Positions 22,488-32,478 of a stretch of 64,000 nucleotides of DNA are shown piece after piece; position 1 is the first letter of the stretch, and the number at the start of each line of letters is the position of its first letter. Source of the stretch: Strongyloides papillosus (taxonomy: Eukaryota > Nematoda > Chromadorea > Rhabditida > Strongyloididae); the NCBI GenBank assembly GCA_005656395.1, contig SRSI01000030.1, positions 496,001 through 560,000 on the forward strand. Reading direction: 5' to 3'. The position numbers were made by a program, and so were the translations under genes. Below the pieces are notes generated by a model, which was not told where the DNA came from, ran no database searches, and saw nothing but the letters and a program-made list of their open reading frames with translations.

Positions 22488-25470
22488 ATGGATATGGAAG
22501 TAGATGGAGAAGACTTCCATTGGAGGAAGAGGTTTGAAAAATGCATCGCAAATCCCGATTCAAGTAAGTTGTAGTTATGTAATATTTTTTATAACATGTT
22601 ATCTTTTTTTAGGAGGGGAAATCTCTGAATTGGTCGTAGATCTTGAAAAGCTCGCTTTGGATATGGCCAAGAAGAAGATCACGATGGATCCCCACATATT
22701 CATCCAGTGGGTTATTGATCTCGGCCTAAAGACATCCAACCTCGAGCAAGCCATCCGTCTTTTGATTTCTGGAATGAAGATGAATTATTTGACTGTTGAG
22801 AGGTTGGATGTGGATGTAAATGAATTCCACGAATTTATCTGCTACGACCAGAAGAAAAAGAGTTCGGAGGAAAATGAAGAAGATGTGAGAGCTGCAAAGC
22901 AAAGGAAAAAGGAGCGTGATATAGAGCGTAAAAAACAAAAGTGGTCGGTTAAGATGGATGAGCTGAAAGAGCAATTTGAGTATGAGAAGGATGAATGCTC
23001 GAGACAGGATGACTTTAACGTCCCAAAGCAGATATTGCGGGCTCTTAGTGATGGAAACACTGATCCATTCAATGAAGTCTTCAACCTCCACCAACTCGTC
23101 ATTGACGAGAAACTTCACAAAATAAAGGAGGTCACTACCACAGTAAAGATAACGAAGAGAAAGCAAAAGAAACTTGAAAAAGTTAAAATTCCAAAAGTGT
23201 ATTTCGACGACCCATTCTTTCAAGAAGCCACATCTAACTATGAGGAAGGAAATGTGTGTGGACTTATATCTCTCAATTGCAGACGCGACATCCGTGGAAG
23301 AGTGATGAAGATAAACGGAAAATGCAACTTTGACCTCAAACAACATGAATTAGGTCAACCTTCCTGGTTCATAAGAGACTTTCATAAGGTGGTCAATGAA
23401 TGCTTAAAGGAGGAGCCGACCAAGGAGTTGTACCGTGTGCATAGCTGCTTCCCTGAGCCACCCTACAATTTCGATGAGCCGTCAGGATTTATTTATGAAA
23501 ATTATAAACCTTTTGTTCCCGAAATCCCAAAGGACTCTGCTAGACATATATATTCAGACTGCATGTATATCAATGGTCTCTCTAAAGAGGACGCTCTCAA
23601 AATATATGGCATTGAAGAGGACTTTCTTGAAGAACTAAACAAGTTAACGAAAGGAGAAGGAGATTTTAAAGAGATTATGGAGAAGTTAAAAAATGTTATA
23701 CCAAAAAAATCTCTTCGTGAACTTGTCTGGTCGGACGAGGAATTCGACATTACAAAAAAGGAGAATCTCGACAAAGTATATAATCCTTACTACGGTTACG
23801 AAACAATCAACATGGAATTTCTTCCGGACTTAACTAGATTTGATGAAATGAAGGGTGGAAAATTTAGAAAGATGACTGATGAATCAGGAGAGATTAAATT
23901 TTTCTTTGGACGAGAATTTATTCCAGAAGAGCCTCATCAAGTGAAGAATATAAGAAGATCATCACATCTATTGGATTCGGCTAAATCTCTTGACATGTCT
24001 CAACAAATCAACGAGTTGTCAATGGCCAATGACGTACTCAACGAATCTGGAGCCTCTGATACTAATCTTAATAATTCATTTGATGATTTGGAATTCAATC
24101 CTGATCGAACTAGCAGGATGTCTTTCATTGATAACTCTCTTCTTGAAGAAGAGCGACCACGCAAGACTGATGTCATGAATTTCTCTCAATTGCCTCGTGG
24201 GGTTGACCAATCATTCTGGAAGTATAATAATCCTGATACCAAAAAAACTCCACGTGTCAAATCGTCTCTCTCCAATAAAGGAACACCAAAATCCAAAAAA
24301 CGCAGCAGTTCTACAAGACTATCTCAAATAACACCAAAATCATCGAGAGTCTTGAGATCTCACTCAAAGAAACTCGGTGAAACTCCATTACCTCAAATAA
24401 AAGAGGAGTTCTGTGGTGATGTCTTTGATGGAGGTATTGATGACGAAGTGTGCTCGGAGCCTGAAAGAGTACCCGTATCTGATGTTGAGGAAGAATCAAG
24501 TCACAATGATTCATACCTTTCCGCCGTCGATGAACAGGGAGACACAAATACCGAGGATAATGAAGACCAGCCCAGTGGTAACGAAGAATCCAATAGAGAT
24601 TTTGCTACACCTTCAATGGAAGTTGATGACAACACTCCTGTAGCAACGGACGACGAAAACACATTAATCGAGGAGTCGGACGATGAAATCTTTGTCTGCA
24701 ACGAGGAGTTACTTAATGGAAGCAGCAACAATAAGGGGATTTCTTCTGCTACTCCAAAACCATCCCATGAGTTGTTTAAGAATGGCATGAATCTTCTCCA
24801 CAACAACTCTTCCGACTGCCTTGGACCATTTGGTCAAATCTACGATGAGGAGGAATTACGCCCCATACACGTTAAGGACAACATTCCTAAAGGGTATGAT
24901 AAGGTTGTCACGGATGAAAATGCTCACTCCTTCGGGTACATGGCGATGAAGTACTCCGATAACGCTGGAAAGATCAAGAGCACAACCAACGTCACATATA
25001 TAAATGCTCCATTAATAAAGTGTGCCATATTTGATGTCTTATCAAATAGTCAACTTGATGATGACAATTGCGAGTCTTTCAATTACATCATGAATAGGGC
25101 TAAAAGGGGTGACTACAAGGATATAGACCGTGAAAAACTCCGTGAGCAGTTCGGGAAGTGCTTGGAATTTAAGGATGCTCTTGAAAAGTTGCGCCTCTCC
25201 TTCACATCAACCATGAAGACACGTGTTAAGCATCCTCTCCCAGATGAGATCATCATCAACGGTCATCATACACTAAGATCTCTCTACTATTGCGTCTGCC
25301 AGATTATACCTCAATCTAAGGATAGTCAACTCCACTACTTAACTTTTATTAATCTCCTTCTCCATATGAATAATAGATACCAGATGACCTTCATTGATCC
25401 ATCCACCAATATGGAACCAGATGGTGAAGCTCCGATTACGTGTTATATCAAGAAACACAGCAAAAATTAG
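22488..25470 (+). CDS. kle-2: Kleisin resembling condensin-II subunit H2 (NCAPH2/KLE-2)
   Basis: Predicted 977-aa chromosome-condensation protein; condensin II uses the H2 kleisin to bridge its SMC pair. Exon 1 is 22488-22563, followed by a 49-bp intron (22564-22612, GTAAGT..TTTTAG) and exon 2 to 25470. Reading straight through the intron from a downstream ATG would give a spurious hydrophobic N-terminus. Residues about 10-75 (VDLEKLALDMAKKKITMDPH onward, ending in a leucine-rich helix) align by eye with the conserved N-terminal H2 domain. The middle (about 330-800) is acidic and Ser-rich with basic patches, probably disordered. The C-terminal 110 residues (HPLPDEI, HHTLRSLYYCVC, LTFINLLLHMNN) resemble the kleisin winged helix. 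I have not seen a database match, so the kleisin call is moderate. AATAAA lies at 25552-25557. The last fifth of the gene is tandemly duplicated downstream. Confidence 0.6.
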
Positions 25471-25699
25471 ATAATTTTTTTTAATTGTATTTATAATTTG
25501 ATGTATTATACCTGTATTAATTATTGTAGTATATTCTAACCTATTTGGATTAATAAATTTTTTTGTACAACTACAATTGATGAAAAAAATTTAGTAGAAG
25601 TTGTATTGTTTTTAATACTTTATTCTAAATATATGTAGTATATACAATCAGTAGATATTCTATAATTCAAGGTCTTTATTCCTAATATATTCCTATACA

Positions 25700-25797
25700 A
25701 TGACATCAGATCGTGAAATGATCAAAAAGCAGAGAAATCTGCCAAATCCTTGGAAAGAATAATGTTTGATGAAATAAATATTTTCTAGGATGTTCGC
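25700..25797 (+). pseudogene. Truncated 5' copy of the small membrane-protein gene
   Basis: Starts ATGACATCAGATCGTGAAATG and aligns with the first roughly 100 bases of the gene at 26822. A one-base deletion after codon 8 shifts the frame, an in-frame stop appears soon after, and homology ends at the duplication junction near 25797. Confidence 0.8.
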
Positions 25798-26579
25798 GCA
25801 GTCTCTGCATTGATGGACTACTTAATAAAGATACCAACAGAAGGAGATATCTTTTGCTACTTCAAAACAATCAGATGAGCCATTTAGAAGCTGTGTTAAT
25901 ATCTTCGTCACAACAACTTTTCTAACTCCATTGACAATTTTGGTTAGATTACGTTGAAGATGAATTACGGCCCATCTACATTGAATACAATATCCCAAAA
26001 TGATGTAACAAAGTTGTCACTGATAATATTCCTCATTCTCTTGGAGGTAAGGCAATGGAGTACTCTGGAAATTCACGAGAAATCAAACTTCAAACCAATG
26101 TTAAGTTTATAAATGATTCATTAATAGAGTCCGCTATATTTGAAATTCTATCATATAGTCAACTCGATGATGATTATTGTGAATCTTTTAATTCTATCAT
26201 GAACATTGCCAAAGCGGGCAACTACAAGGACATGGATCGTGAAAAACTCCGTGAGCAGTTCGAAAAGTTTTTGGTATTCAAGGATGCGATGGAAGATTTG
26301 CGCCTCTATTTCAAGTCAACAATGAAGTTACGGACTGAACATCCTCTCCCAGATGAAATCACTATTAATGGTCATCATACTTTAAGATCTCTCTACTACT
26401 GTGTTTGCCAAGTAATACCACACCCCAAGAACAGTAGTCTTCACTACTTAACTTTCATAAATCTCCTCCTTCATATGAATAATAGATTTGGGATGACTTT
26501 CATTGACCCATCTACCAACAAGGAACCAGTTGGTGAAGCTCCAACTACGTGTTATGTTAAGAAATACAGGGAGAATTAA
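25798..26579 (+). pseudogene. Kleisin C-terminal fragment with a surviving 174-codon frame
   Basis: Homologous to the last roughly 770 bases of the kleisin gene. The first part (25798-25999) contains stops, including TGA at 25997-25999 where the parent reads PKGYDK. From ATG 26055 to 26579 the frame is open for 174 codons and covers the complete putative winged-helix domain (HPLPDEI, HHTLRSLYYCVC, LTFINLLLHMNN). By hand alignment about 127 of 174 residues match the parent, roughly 73%. Many codon differences in the conserved blocks are silent. It has no obvious promoter of its own, although the spacer before it might support transcription. It is either a decaying fragment or a small expressed protein; I favour pseudogene on structure but cannot exclude function. 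Confidence 0.65.
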
Positions 26580-26821
26580 TTTTTAGTTGTATTTATAATT
26601 TTGATGTACTATATATCTGTATTAATTATTATTGTTTGTTCTAATATATTTATATTAATAAATTTTCTTATATTATTATCATTGATGACAAAATATCATA
26701 AAAGTTATTGAAACATATTATTAAAAATTGATTTTTACACTTTAATTTAAATATGCGTAATACCAATATAGTTGAAGTTACTATTAATTCAAGGTTTTTA
26801 TTGCTAATATTTTCCTAAACA

Positions 26822-27172
26822 ATGACATCAGGTCGTGAAATGGTGAAAGAAGCAGAGAAATCTGCAAAATCCCTGGGAAGAATCATACTTGATGAGATAA
26901 ATATTTTCAAGAATGTCCGTGTACTGTGGGATAATATTTTGCACGGTGATGGGAGGTCTATAATTAGAAGCTCTTTCAGAGTTGCAACTAATGTTATCAT
27001 ATTATACTCGCTAAGGAGAATGATATTTCCAATCGCGATAGTAATAGCTATTTTCACTATCCCCAGATTGTTCCTGAAAAAAAAAGAAAGGAAAAGTTAT
27101 CTTATTGAGGCTTATGGAAATGAAGTTATTATTATTGATAGAAAAGATACAATTCCATCATTACGATTTTAA
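26822..27172 (+). CDS. Small membrane protein, unknown
   Basis: Intronless 116-aa frame. An amphipathic N-terminal half (MVKEAEKSAKSLGRIILDEI) precedes a hydrophobic segment (about 57-87, FPIAIVIAIFTIPRLFL) with an internal RR that could split it into two short hairpin helices. A basic KKKERK stop-transfer patch and a C-terminal tail follow. The hairpin and TIPRLF patch faintly recall reticulon-type membrane shapers, but this is only a resemblance. It is the gene whose 5' end was duplicated to 25700. Before the duplication it would have started about 230 bases after the kleisin stop, a possible operon arrangement. AATAAA lies at 27208-27213. Confidence 0.65.
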   Translation: MTSGREMVKEAEKSAKSLGRIILDEINIFKNVRVLWDNILHGDGRSIIRSSFRVATNVIILYSLRRMIFPIAIVIAIFTIPRLFLKKKERKSYLIEAYGNEVIIIDRKDTIPSLRF

Positions 27173-27443
27173 ATTCCCTTCCATTTTTTAGATGTATACA
27201 TTTAGATAATAAAGTTTTTTATCAATTTTAATCTATTTCCCAGAAAAAATTGAAATAATTCATTATTTAATTGTTGTAGCACGATATCTTTACACTTTTG
27301 AGATTTCAAAAATAGAAGAGCACTTCCCCAAACAATCCCCATAGAAACCAAGGGGGAAAACAATGTTTGTGCATTGTTTAGCACTGTTATTTGTTTTTTA
27401 TTGATATTTTAATTTAATTTGTTAATTAATTTTTATCGGAAAC

Positions 27444-27816
27444 ATGGATAGACAGGAATTACAGGAAAATTGCTGTAGGTCACCGAAACTTGATTAATAC
27501 CTTTTCTGTACATTTAGGCAAACTTGTAAACATTGAATTTTTAAGACCATTAGAAGAGCGACCTGTGGCATTGAAACCTAATTTCTATCTTCATGCCCTT
27601 GGTAGGACATCACCAATTAATTTCGAATCTCTTAACAAAGAAAAATCACCATCCCCACAGGAAGGAGAAACTGAAAAACAAACAAAACAACAGAAACCGG
27701 ATGTAATTAGTAAACCTCTTACAAGTGTGGAGTTTGACGAAGAAGAATTCCTTAGAATGGAGGAGGAGAAACGAAGGAACAAATTAAATAATATAAAAGG
27801 GATACTCAAAAAATAA
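27444..27816 (+). CDS. Small charged protein, unknown
   Basis: Predicted 109 aa from exons 27444-27474 and 27518-27816, split by a 43-bp intron (GTAGGT..CATTTAG) whose junction rebuilds a Cys codon. Without splicing the first ATG reaches a stop after 18 codons, while the downstream frame has only a TTG to start from, so the two-exon model explains both. The N-terminal half is compact (KLVNIEFLRPLEERPVALKP, then YLHALGR). The C-terminal half is Lys/Glu/Gln-rich with a predicted charged helix (EEEFLRMEEEKRRNKLNNIK). No membrane segment is seen. The family is not recognised. It is convergent with the CCCH gene. Confidence 0.65.
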
Positions 27817-28072
27817 TTCCATTGTTTTTGTCAAACACGATCCTTTAATTACAAGAACAATACTTCCAATGAATCATGTATTATTATAATCAAATACCAT
27901 TAAAACTTTTGAGGGGAAACATTTTATTATCATTATTATTGTATATGCGATAGTTTTAAATAAAACAGTGATAAGTTCTTAGAAGCTTGATACACAAATT
28001 ATTTTATCATTATTAATTACAATTAAAAAATATATATGTAAGTCAAGGACAATCAAAAAAGAATGCATACAA

Positions 28073-29047
28073 CTATACATATGGAGTTTGTGGCCACCCT
28101 GTATTCCCTTGTCTGTGGAATAGGGCAAGTAAATTATTATAACGATCTCTTTCTCTTTTTAAATCTTCATGAAGCTTAACAATTTCACTGTGTGCTTCAT
28201 GTAGTTTTCTTTCTAAGTTTTGAACTAACCCGTAATTAGGATGATGGTACTCTCCAACCTGGGGGTCATAATGCATACGTTTAAACTCAATTGGATCTGG
28301 GTATGTTGAGGAGGATGGTGGTGCAGGTCTACGGATACCACGCATTGGAGGTACCATATAATGGCCCTGTGAATTAAAGAAACCTCTTCCAAATTTTTGA
28401 TCTTTAAAATATTGTTCACGCATCAATTTCTCATGTTTTATATTAACATGCCAAAAACGACAACGAGGACCACGCGTACATTTTCTAATCTGATATTCTT
28501 TGCATATGGGTACTCCATTGATGGTATCATCTTTAGTTACTGCTGCGATAGCGCGCGCTAAGTCTATGGTTACTTCTCCAGTGGCTCGGTATGCTTCAAC
28601 ATCATATTGTGGTGCATGAATAAAGCGACAATTCTCACGCTTGCATCCATTATTCTAAAATAATGATAAGAACAATGGCCAAAGAAATGTTATTATAATA
28701 ATATAAATGTATACAAAAGCATTGATAAGACAAAGAAATACAAAACTTACTTGAAAGTCAATGCAAAAGTTATAATTTTCAATATCTTTTTTATCCTCAT
28801 GTTTTGGTGGATGAGAAAATTTGCAATTTTTTCCGCGATTACATATATTATGGAGGTAATCACGACATACCTGATTCTTATCGATACTTTTATTGTCACC
28901 ACCTTGTGAACTAGGTTCTTCAATTTTAGGAGTGGTGTTTATATGTGGTGTGTTATGGATCTCGCTGGTATTATTAATATTACACTCAGTTTTCGCTACG
29001 CTTTTTGAAGCTACAGATGTACTAGAAATTGCGTCATTCTCAGACAT
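28073..29047 (-). CDS. Triple CCCH zinc-finger protein, ZC3H10-like
   Basis: Predicted 292-aa RNA-binding protein. Exons 29047-28751 and 28654-28073 are joined across a 96-bp intron (GTAAGT..TTTTAG), longer than its neighbours' introns. Three fingers are seen: C61-x7-C69-x5-C75-x3-H79; C95-x7-C103-x4-C108-x3-H112, whose first Cys lies before the intron; and ICKEYQIRKCTRGPRCRFWH with spacing 7-5-3. Finger order, spacing and the segment between fingers 2 and 3 (ATGEVTIDLARAIAAVTKD) match animal ZC3H10. The C-terminus carries a coiled coil (LVQNLERKLHEAHSEIVKLH), also as in ZC3H10. Mammalian ZC3H10 binds RNA and is linked to microRNA maturation and mitochondrial gene control; its role here is untested. 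The ATG at 29047 is preferred over an upstream TTG. Confidence 0.9.
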
Positions 29048-29943
29048 TGTATAAATTCTAACCAACTAAATTGTATATATTTTATTAAAATATTACAGTT
29101 ATTTTGAAATTATCTTAAATTTTAAAACAAAACAAATATATTAAACTTGAATATTTATTTATTGTTGTTATTTAACAAACAAATGTCAAAAACGCAAGGG
29201 CGAAAAAATGAATGATAGAAATTAAGGACTAAGGAATAATATTAAATGTATATTTGTATATAAAATTATTATTTCTTTCCAGTCAAAATATACATAAAAA
29301 AATATTAATGCTTGCAATGTATAATATATATGATAAAGAGAGAGGTAGTAGTAGCGATACAAAATTATTATTTTATTATCAATGAAAGTATGTGTTTGGA
29401 ATGTCTTAAAGTAGATACAAAATTAATTTGACATTATATATAAAGAATTACCCATAGAAGGTCACCTCCTCCTTCGATTAATTATATTTCACAATATAAA
29501 TAATATTTGGTAATCTCTGATATTTTATAATTGTTAAAATACATATGTTCAAATATTATAATAAAAAAATAATAAAAAAAAACTATGAAAAAGAAAAAGA
29601 CCGTCAACCTACACATATACATTGTTTCTCCAATCGATGAATGGAAGCCCGCTAACAAAGGATACATCTTACCAAGCGCAGACGTTTATGTGTTGATACT
29701 TTGTTGTGGTGAAAGACATGTTAATTTTACCTTTTAACGATAACTTTTATCTTATTATCATCATTTATAGATTACAGATAATCCTATTTTACTATTTTCA
29801 GGCTCCATAATAAAGATAGAGGAGAATTGACATATATCCTATAATTTCTTTATTATATCATAAACAAAATTTAAAATTCTTTATCTAACTTATATTTATC
29901 TAATCTACTCAATACTGATTGTTAAAGAAAGGTTGTCATTAGA
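29048..29943. promoter_or_regulatory. Divergent intergenic region with a less AT-rich island
   Basis: About 900 bases between divergent genes (CCCH protein -, PHD protein +), so both promoters lie here. Most is A/T noise, but 29455-29700 is clearly richer in G/C and contains a 50-residue frame described separately. Confidence 0.4.
29585..29737 (+). CDS. Candidate small ORF (50 aa) in divergent spacer
   Basis: ATG at 29585 to TAA at 29735-29737. The product is basic at its start (MKKKKTV), has a mixed middle (VSPIDEWKPANKGYILP) and ends with a short hydrophobic stretch and two adjacent cysteines (LILCCGERH). Codons use C at wobble positions far more than surrounding spacer would give by chance. 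The minus strand also has a frame here (29482-29667), running into a phenylalanine run, which looks worse. No homologue is recognised. It may instead be a 5' UTR exon or a conserved regulatory block. Confidence 0.3.
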   Translation: MKKKKTVNLHIYIVSPIDEWKPANKGYILPSADVYVLILCCGERHVNFTF

Positions 29944-32478
29944 ATGGTCAAGACGCGTGCTCTATCAGGTATATTTTGGCGGCATACACCCTTCGGGAAA
30001 TTGCCCTTTCTAACTTCTATTTTCACTTTTTTTTTTATTTTTACAGCAAAACAACCGACACTGAAAATTGGAGCAAAAAGAAAAAGAACTGAAATATTAC
30101 CTATTAAGTCATCGAAGAAAGTTTGTGATTTTAGGAATGGCGACGAGTACAATCTCACAGATACCCAACGGACACTTAGGAATCAATCAAAAAACGGCAG
30201 AAAATTGACTATTGATTGTACTTCAATAAATCCCAACTCTCCAAGTAGTCGTGAGAATATAACACCATCTCCAATTCCAAAAGATAGTACAAAAGAGTTA
30301 GAATCAAGGATAACACAATCAAGAAAAACTACCAGGTTACAGAGTGTTAAAAACACCACTACTACGGGCATCAATACAATTGGTACACCGTCACTTCCTA
30401 CATCGTTATCAGCGGCGACATCGGTATTAAGAAGGCCAGCCTACTGTTTTAATACTAACGGTATCAAAGATGCAGCAGAGGTGTATGATGCACATTTTGT
30501 ATCGGAGATGCGAAGGCAAACTTTATTTACTGGAGGTGTTGAAGGAAATAATAGGATTAAGTCTGTACCAATGAGTGATAAGTGGGAAACACGATGGGAT
30601 ACAGGAGTTCAGATTCCTTGTGGTAATAAAGAATACTCTTATAATGCTGTTCCGGAGGACCTCTTACCGTCACTTGATGAGGAGATATCTGGAGTACCTG
30701 AGGAGTTTTCAAAAAGGATTTGTTCATATGATAAAGTGTATATTGATGATAATTTTGTTAAAGAGGATGAGCCCGAACATTTGGAGTACAATCTCGATAG
30801 CGAGGATATAAATTGGTTCAAGAATTACACGGAATCTTATGATATGGAAAATCTAGTTATTTCAATGATGTCAGAGTGCTTAAATTTCATGGAGAAAACT
30901 TGTTATAAAGAATCTAGGAAAAAGTTAATGGAACCGATCGTACATCCAGCACCCTCTGTATGTGATGGAGAGGAGATATGTGAGGTTTGTCGAGAGTATG
31001 AATGGGAAGAACACGACAAAATCGTTTTTTGTGATGTATGTGGAAAATGTTTCCATCAGTCATGTTATGGTATAAAAGATATTACTGATGTTTTTGTTTG
31101 TAGTCCATGTATGTTACAGCTGGATGAGTTTCCCTCATGTGTTGTGTGTCCTGTCAAAGGTGGAGCTCTCAAAATTCTTGATAATGGTTCGGATTTCTGT
31201 CATGTTAGTTGTGCTAGATATATTAATGAACTAAAGTTTGGAGATGAAGAGATAATGGAGCCGGTGATTGGTTACATGAATATCTGTGATTCGCGTGGGA
31301 GAGAGAGGTGTCTAGTATGTGACATCGACTATGGATGTACGATCAAATGCGATTACAAAGACTGCAGTAGGCATTTCCATGTGGAGTGTGGAAGGCGTGC
31401 CGGATTTTATTTAACTTTTGTGGAACACGACGATGGGGAACTCACTCCATTTGCTTTATGTGAATGTCATACGACAGATCTCAGGTGTGCACTTGAAAAT
31501 ACCAAGCATGCACCAATACGTAATAAAAGAATGACTTCTGAATATGAGAAATTGGTACATAATTTTATACAATCATCCGGTGAAACAAGAGTATCAGCAA
31601 TTAATTTATCTTTTTTGGAGTATATTAATTTATCTGTGTTAAGAAAGGAATTTCCTAACTATGATAAAGAATTTATTAGATCTTTATATGAGTACTGGAA
31701 ATTAAAGAGGATACATAATAATGGTAGATGTCTATTGAGGAATTCATCTACACAAATTACATATAATATTAAGACGAAGCAATGGAGAAAAACAGAAGTA
31801 TTATATGATGTTCATAGGGAGGAGAATAAAGGTAGACTGGAGAAGGGTTACTTGGGTTATTTAATGAAGTCGTACATGGGGTACAGTGATTATAAATCGA
31901 TTGTCAATGCTCAAGCTAACCTTTGCGCTTTAGTTGAGAGGATTGAAATTACGAAGAGAAGTTTAGATGAGGAGAAATTTGATAGGCTAGAGAAGTTAAA
32001 ATCACACAGACCACCACCCTCGTTACCAACAAAAGTAGTTAAAAAGAAGAATCAAGATGTGATAACTGTCAGAGGAGCCCGTCAATCAGCACGTCTAGAC
32101 GAGAAAAATAAAAAAGGCCGACCAAAGTACTCACCAAAAGCTAATTTTGAGGAGATTTACGAAAAATCAAATAGTGTTGTACGTCGACAGATGTCTGTTA
32201 GTCCACGATCTACAAGATCAACAGACGATGTCAAGAACGAGAAAGTTGATCTACCACCAAGGCGGATTTCTCCAAGAAGGACAAATCTTTTGAAAAGAAC
32301 AGCTAGCACAAGAAGTTTACCCTCATCTAATGGTTCAACACCATCAAAAAAGAAACGAGATACTGCTACTAGCAATTCTATTACTTGTAGCCCAACCAAA
32401 AATACCACTTCGTCAACTTCATTAATTTCATTTATAGGACAAGCAATTCATAGAGGTGTAACCTCCCTTCTAAATTGA
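29944..32478 (+). CDS. phf-15: JADE-family PHD finger protein (PHD - zinc knuckle - extended PHD)
   Basis: Chromatin reader, 818 aa when spliced. In animals JADE proteins scaffold the HBO1 histone acetyltransferase complex and their PHD module binds histone H3. Exon 1 is 29944-29968 and exon 2 is 30047-32478. The 78-bp intron (GTATAT..TTTTACAG) is in frame and stop-free, so an unspliced read adds 26 mostly hydrophobic residues. Domains, spliced numbering: an N-terminal JADE-like segment (KWETRWDTGVQIP, about 186), an EPC-like acidic motif (LDSEDINWFKNY, about 251), a PHD finger (about 319-370, C-x2-C..CDVC-x4-H-x2-C..C-x2-C), a zinc knuckle and extended PHD to about 486, a family-type EYWKLKRIHNNG motif, and a basic Ser/Arg-rich tail (SPRSTRSTDD, SPRRTNLLKR). 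BRPF proteins share the module, but no bromodomain or PWWP is seen and the length favours JADE. Confidence 0.88.
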   Translation: MVKTRALSGIFWRHTPFGKLPFLTSIFTFFFIFTAKQPTLKIGAKRKRTEILPIKSSKKVCDFRNGDEYNLTDTQRTLRNQSKNGRKLTIDCTSINPNSPSSRENITPSPIPKDSTKELESRITQSRKTTRLQSVKNTTTTGINTIGTPSLPTSLSAATSVLRRPAYCFNTNGIKDAAEVYDAHFVSEMRRQTLFTGGVEGNNRIKSVPMSDKWETRWDTGVQIPCGNKEYSYNAVPEDLLPSLDEEISGVPEEFSKRICSYDKVYIDDNFVKEDEPEHLEYNLDSEDINWFKNYTESYDMENLVISMMSECLNFMEKTCYKESRKKLMEPIVHPAPSVCDGEEICEVCREYEWEEHDKIVFCDVCGKCFHQSCYGIKDITDVFVCSPCMLQLDEFPSCVVCPVKGGALKILDNGSDFCHVSCARYINELKFGDEEIMEPVIGYMNICDSRGRERCLVCDIDYGCTIKCDYKDCSRHFHVECGRRAGFYLTFVEHDDGELTPFALCECHTTDLRCALENTKHAPIRNKRMTSEYEKLVHNFIQSSGETRVSAINLSFLEYINLSVLRKEFPNYDKEFIRSLYEYWKLKRIHNNGRCLLRNSSTQITYNIKTKQWRKTEVLYDVHREENKGRLEKGYLGYLMKSYMGYSDYKSIVNAQANLCALVERIEITKRSLDEEKFDRLEKLKSHRPPPSLPTKVVKKKNQDVITVRGARQSARLDEKNKKGRPKYSPKANFEEIYEKSNSVVRRQMSVSPRSTRSTDDVKNEKVDLPPRRISPRRTNLLKRTASTRSLPSSNGSTPSKKKRDTATSNSITCSPTKNTTSSTSLISFIGQAIHRGVTSLLN

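Larger units (their letters stand above)
24690..26920 (+). repeat. Tandem duplication of about 1.1 kb (kleisin 3' end plus start of next gene)
   Basis: Copy 1 is about 24690-25797 and copy 2 about 25798-26920. Each runs through the kleisin C-terminal coding region, its stop and 3' UTR, the spacer (both read ATTCAAGGT then TTTATT) and the first roughly 100 bases of the small gene beginning ATGACATCAG. The junction therefore joins the broken small-gene start (copy 1) to mid-kleisin sequence (copy 2). The copies differ at many positions, so the event is not recent. Confidence 0.85.

Noticed and set aside
27202..27384. 60-residue minus-strand frame with a hydrophobic start
   Set aside because: It starts at GTG with a stop a few codons upstream and no splice acceptor; the first ATG leaves only 45 residues without a recognisable motif.
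29710..29720. TGAAAGACATG, identical to the first 11 bases of the conserved miR-71
   Set aside because: The conserved continuation is absent and no facing arm able to form a precursor hairpin is seen; it also lies inside the candidate small frame.
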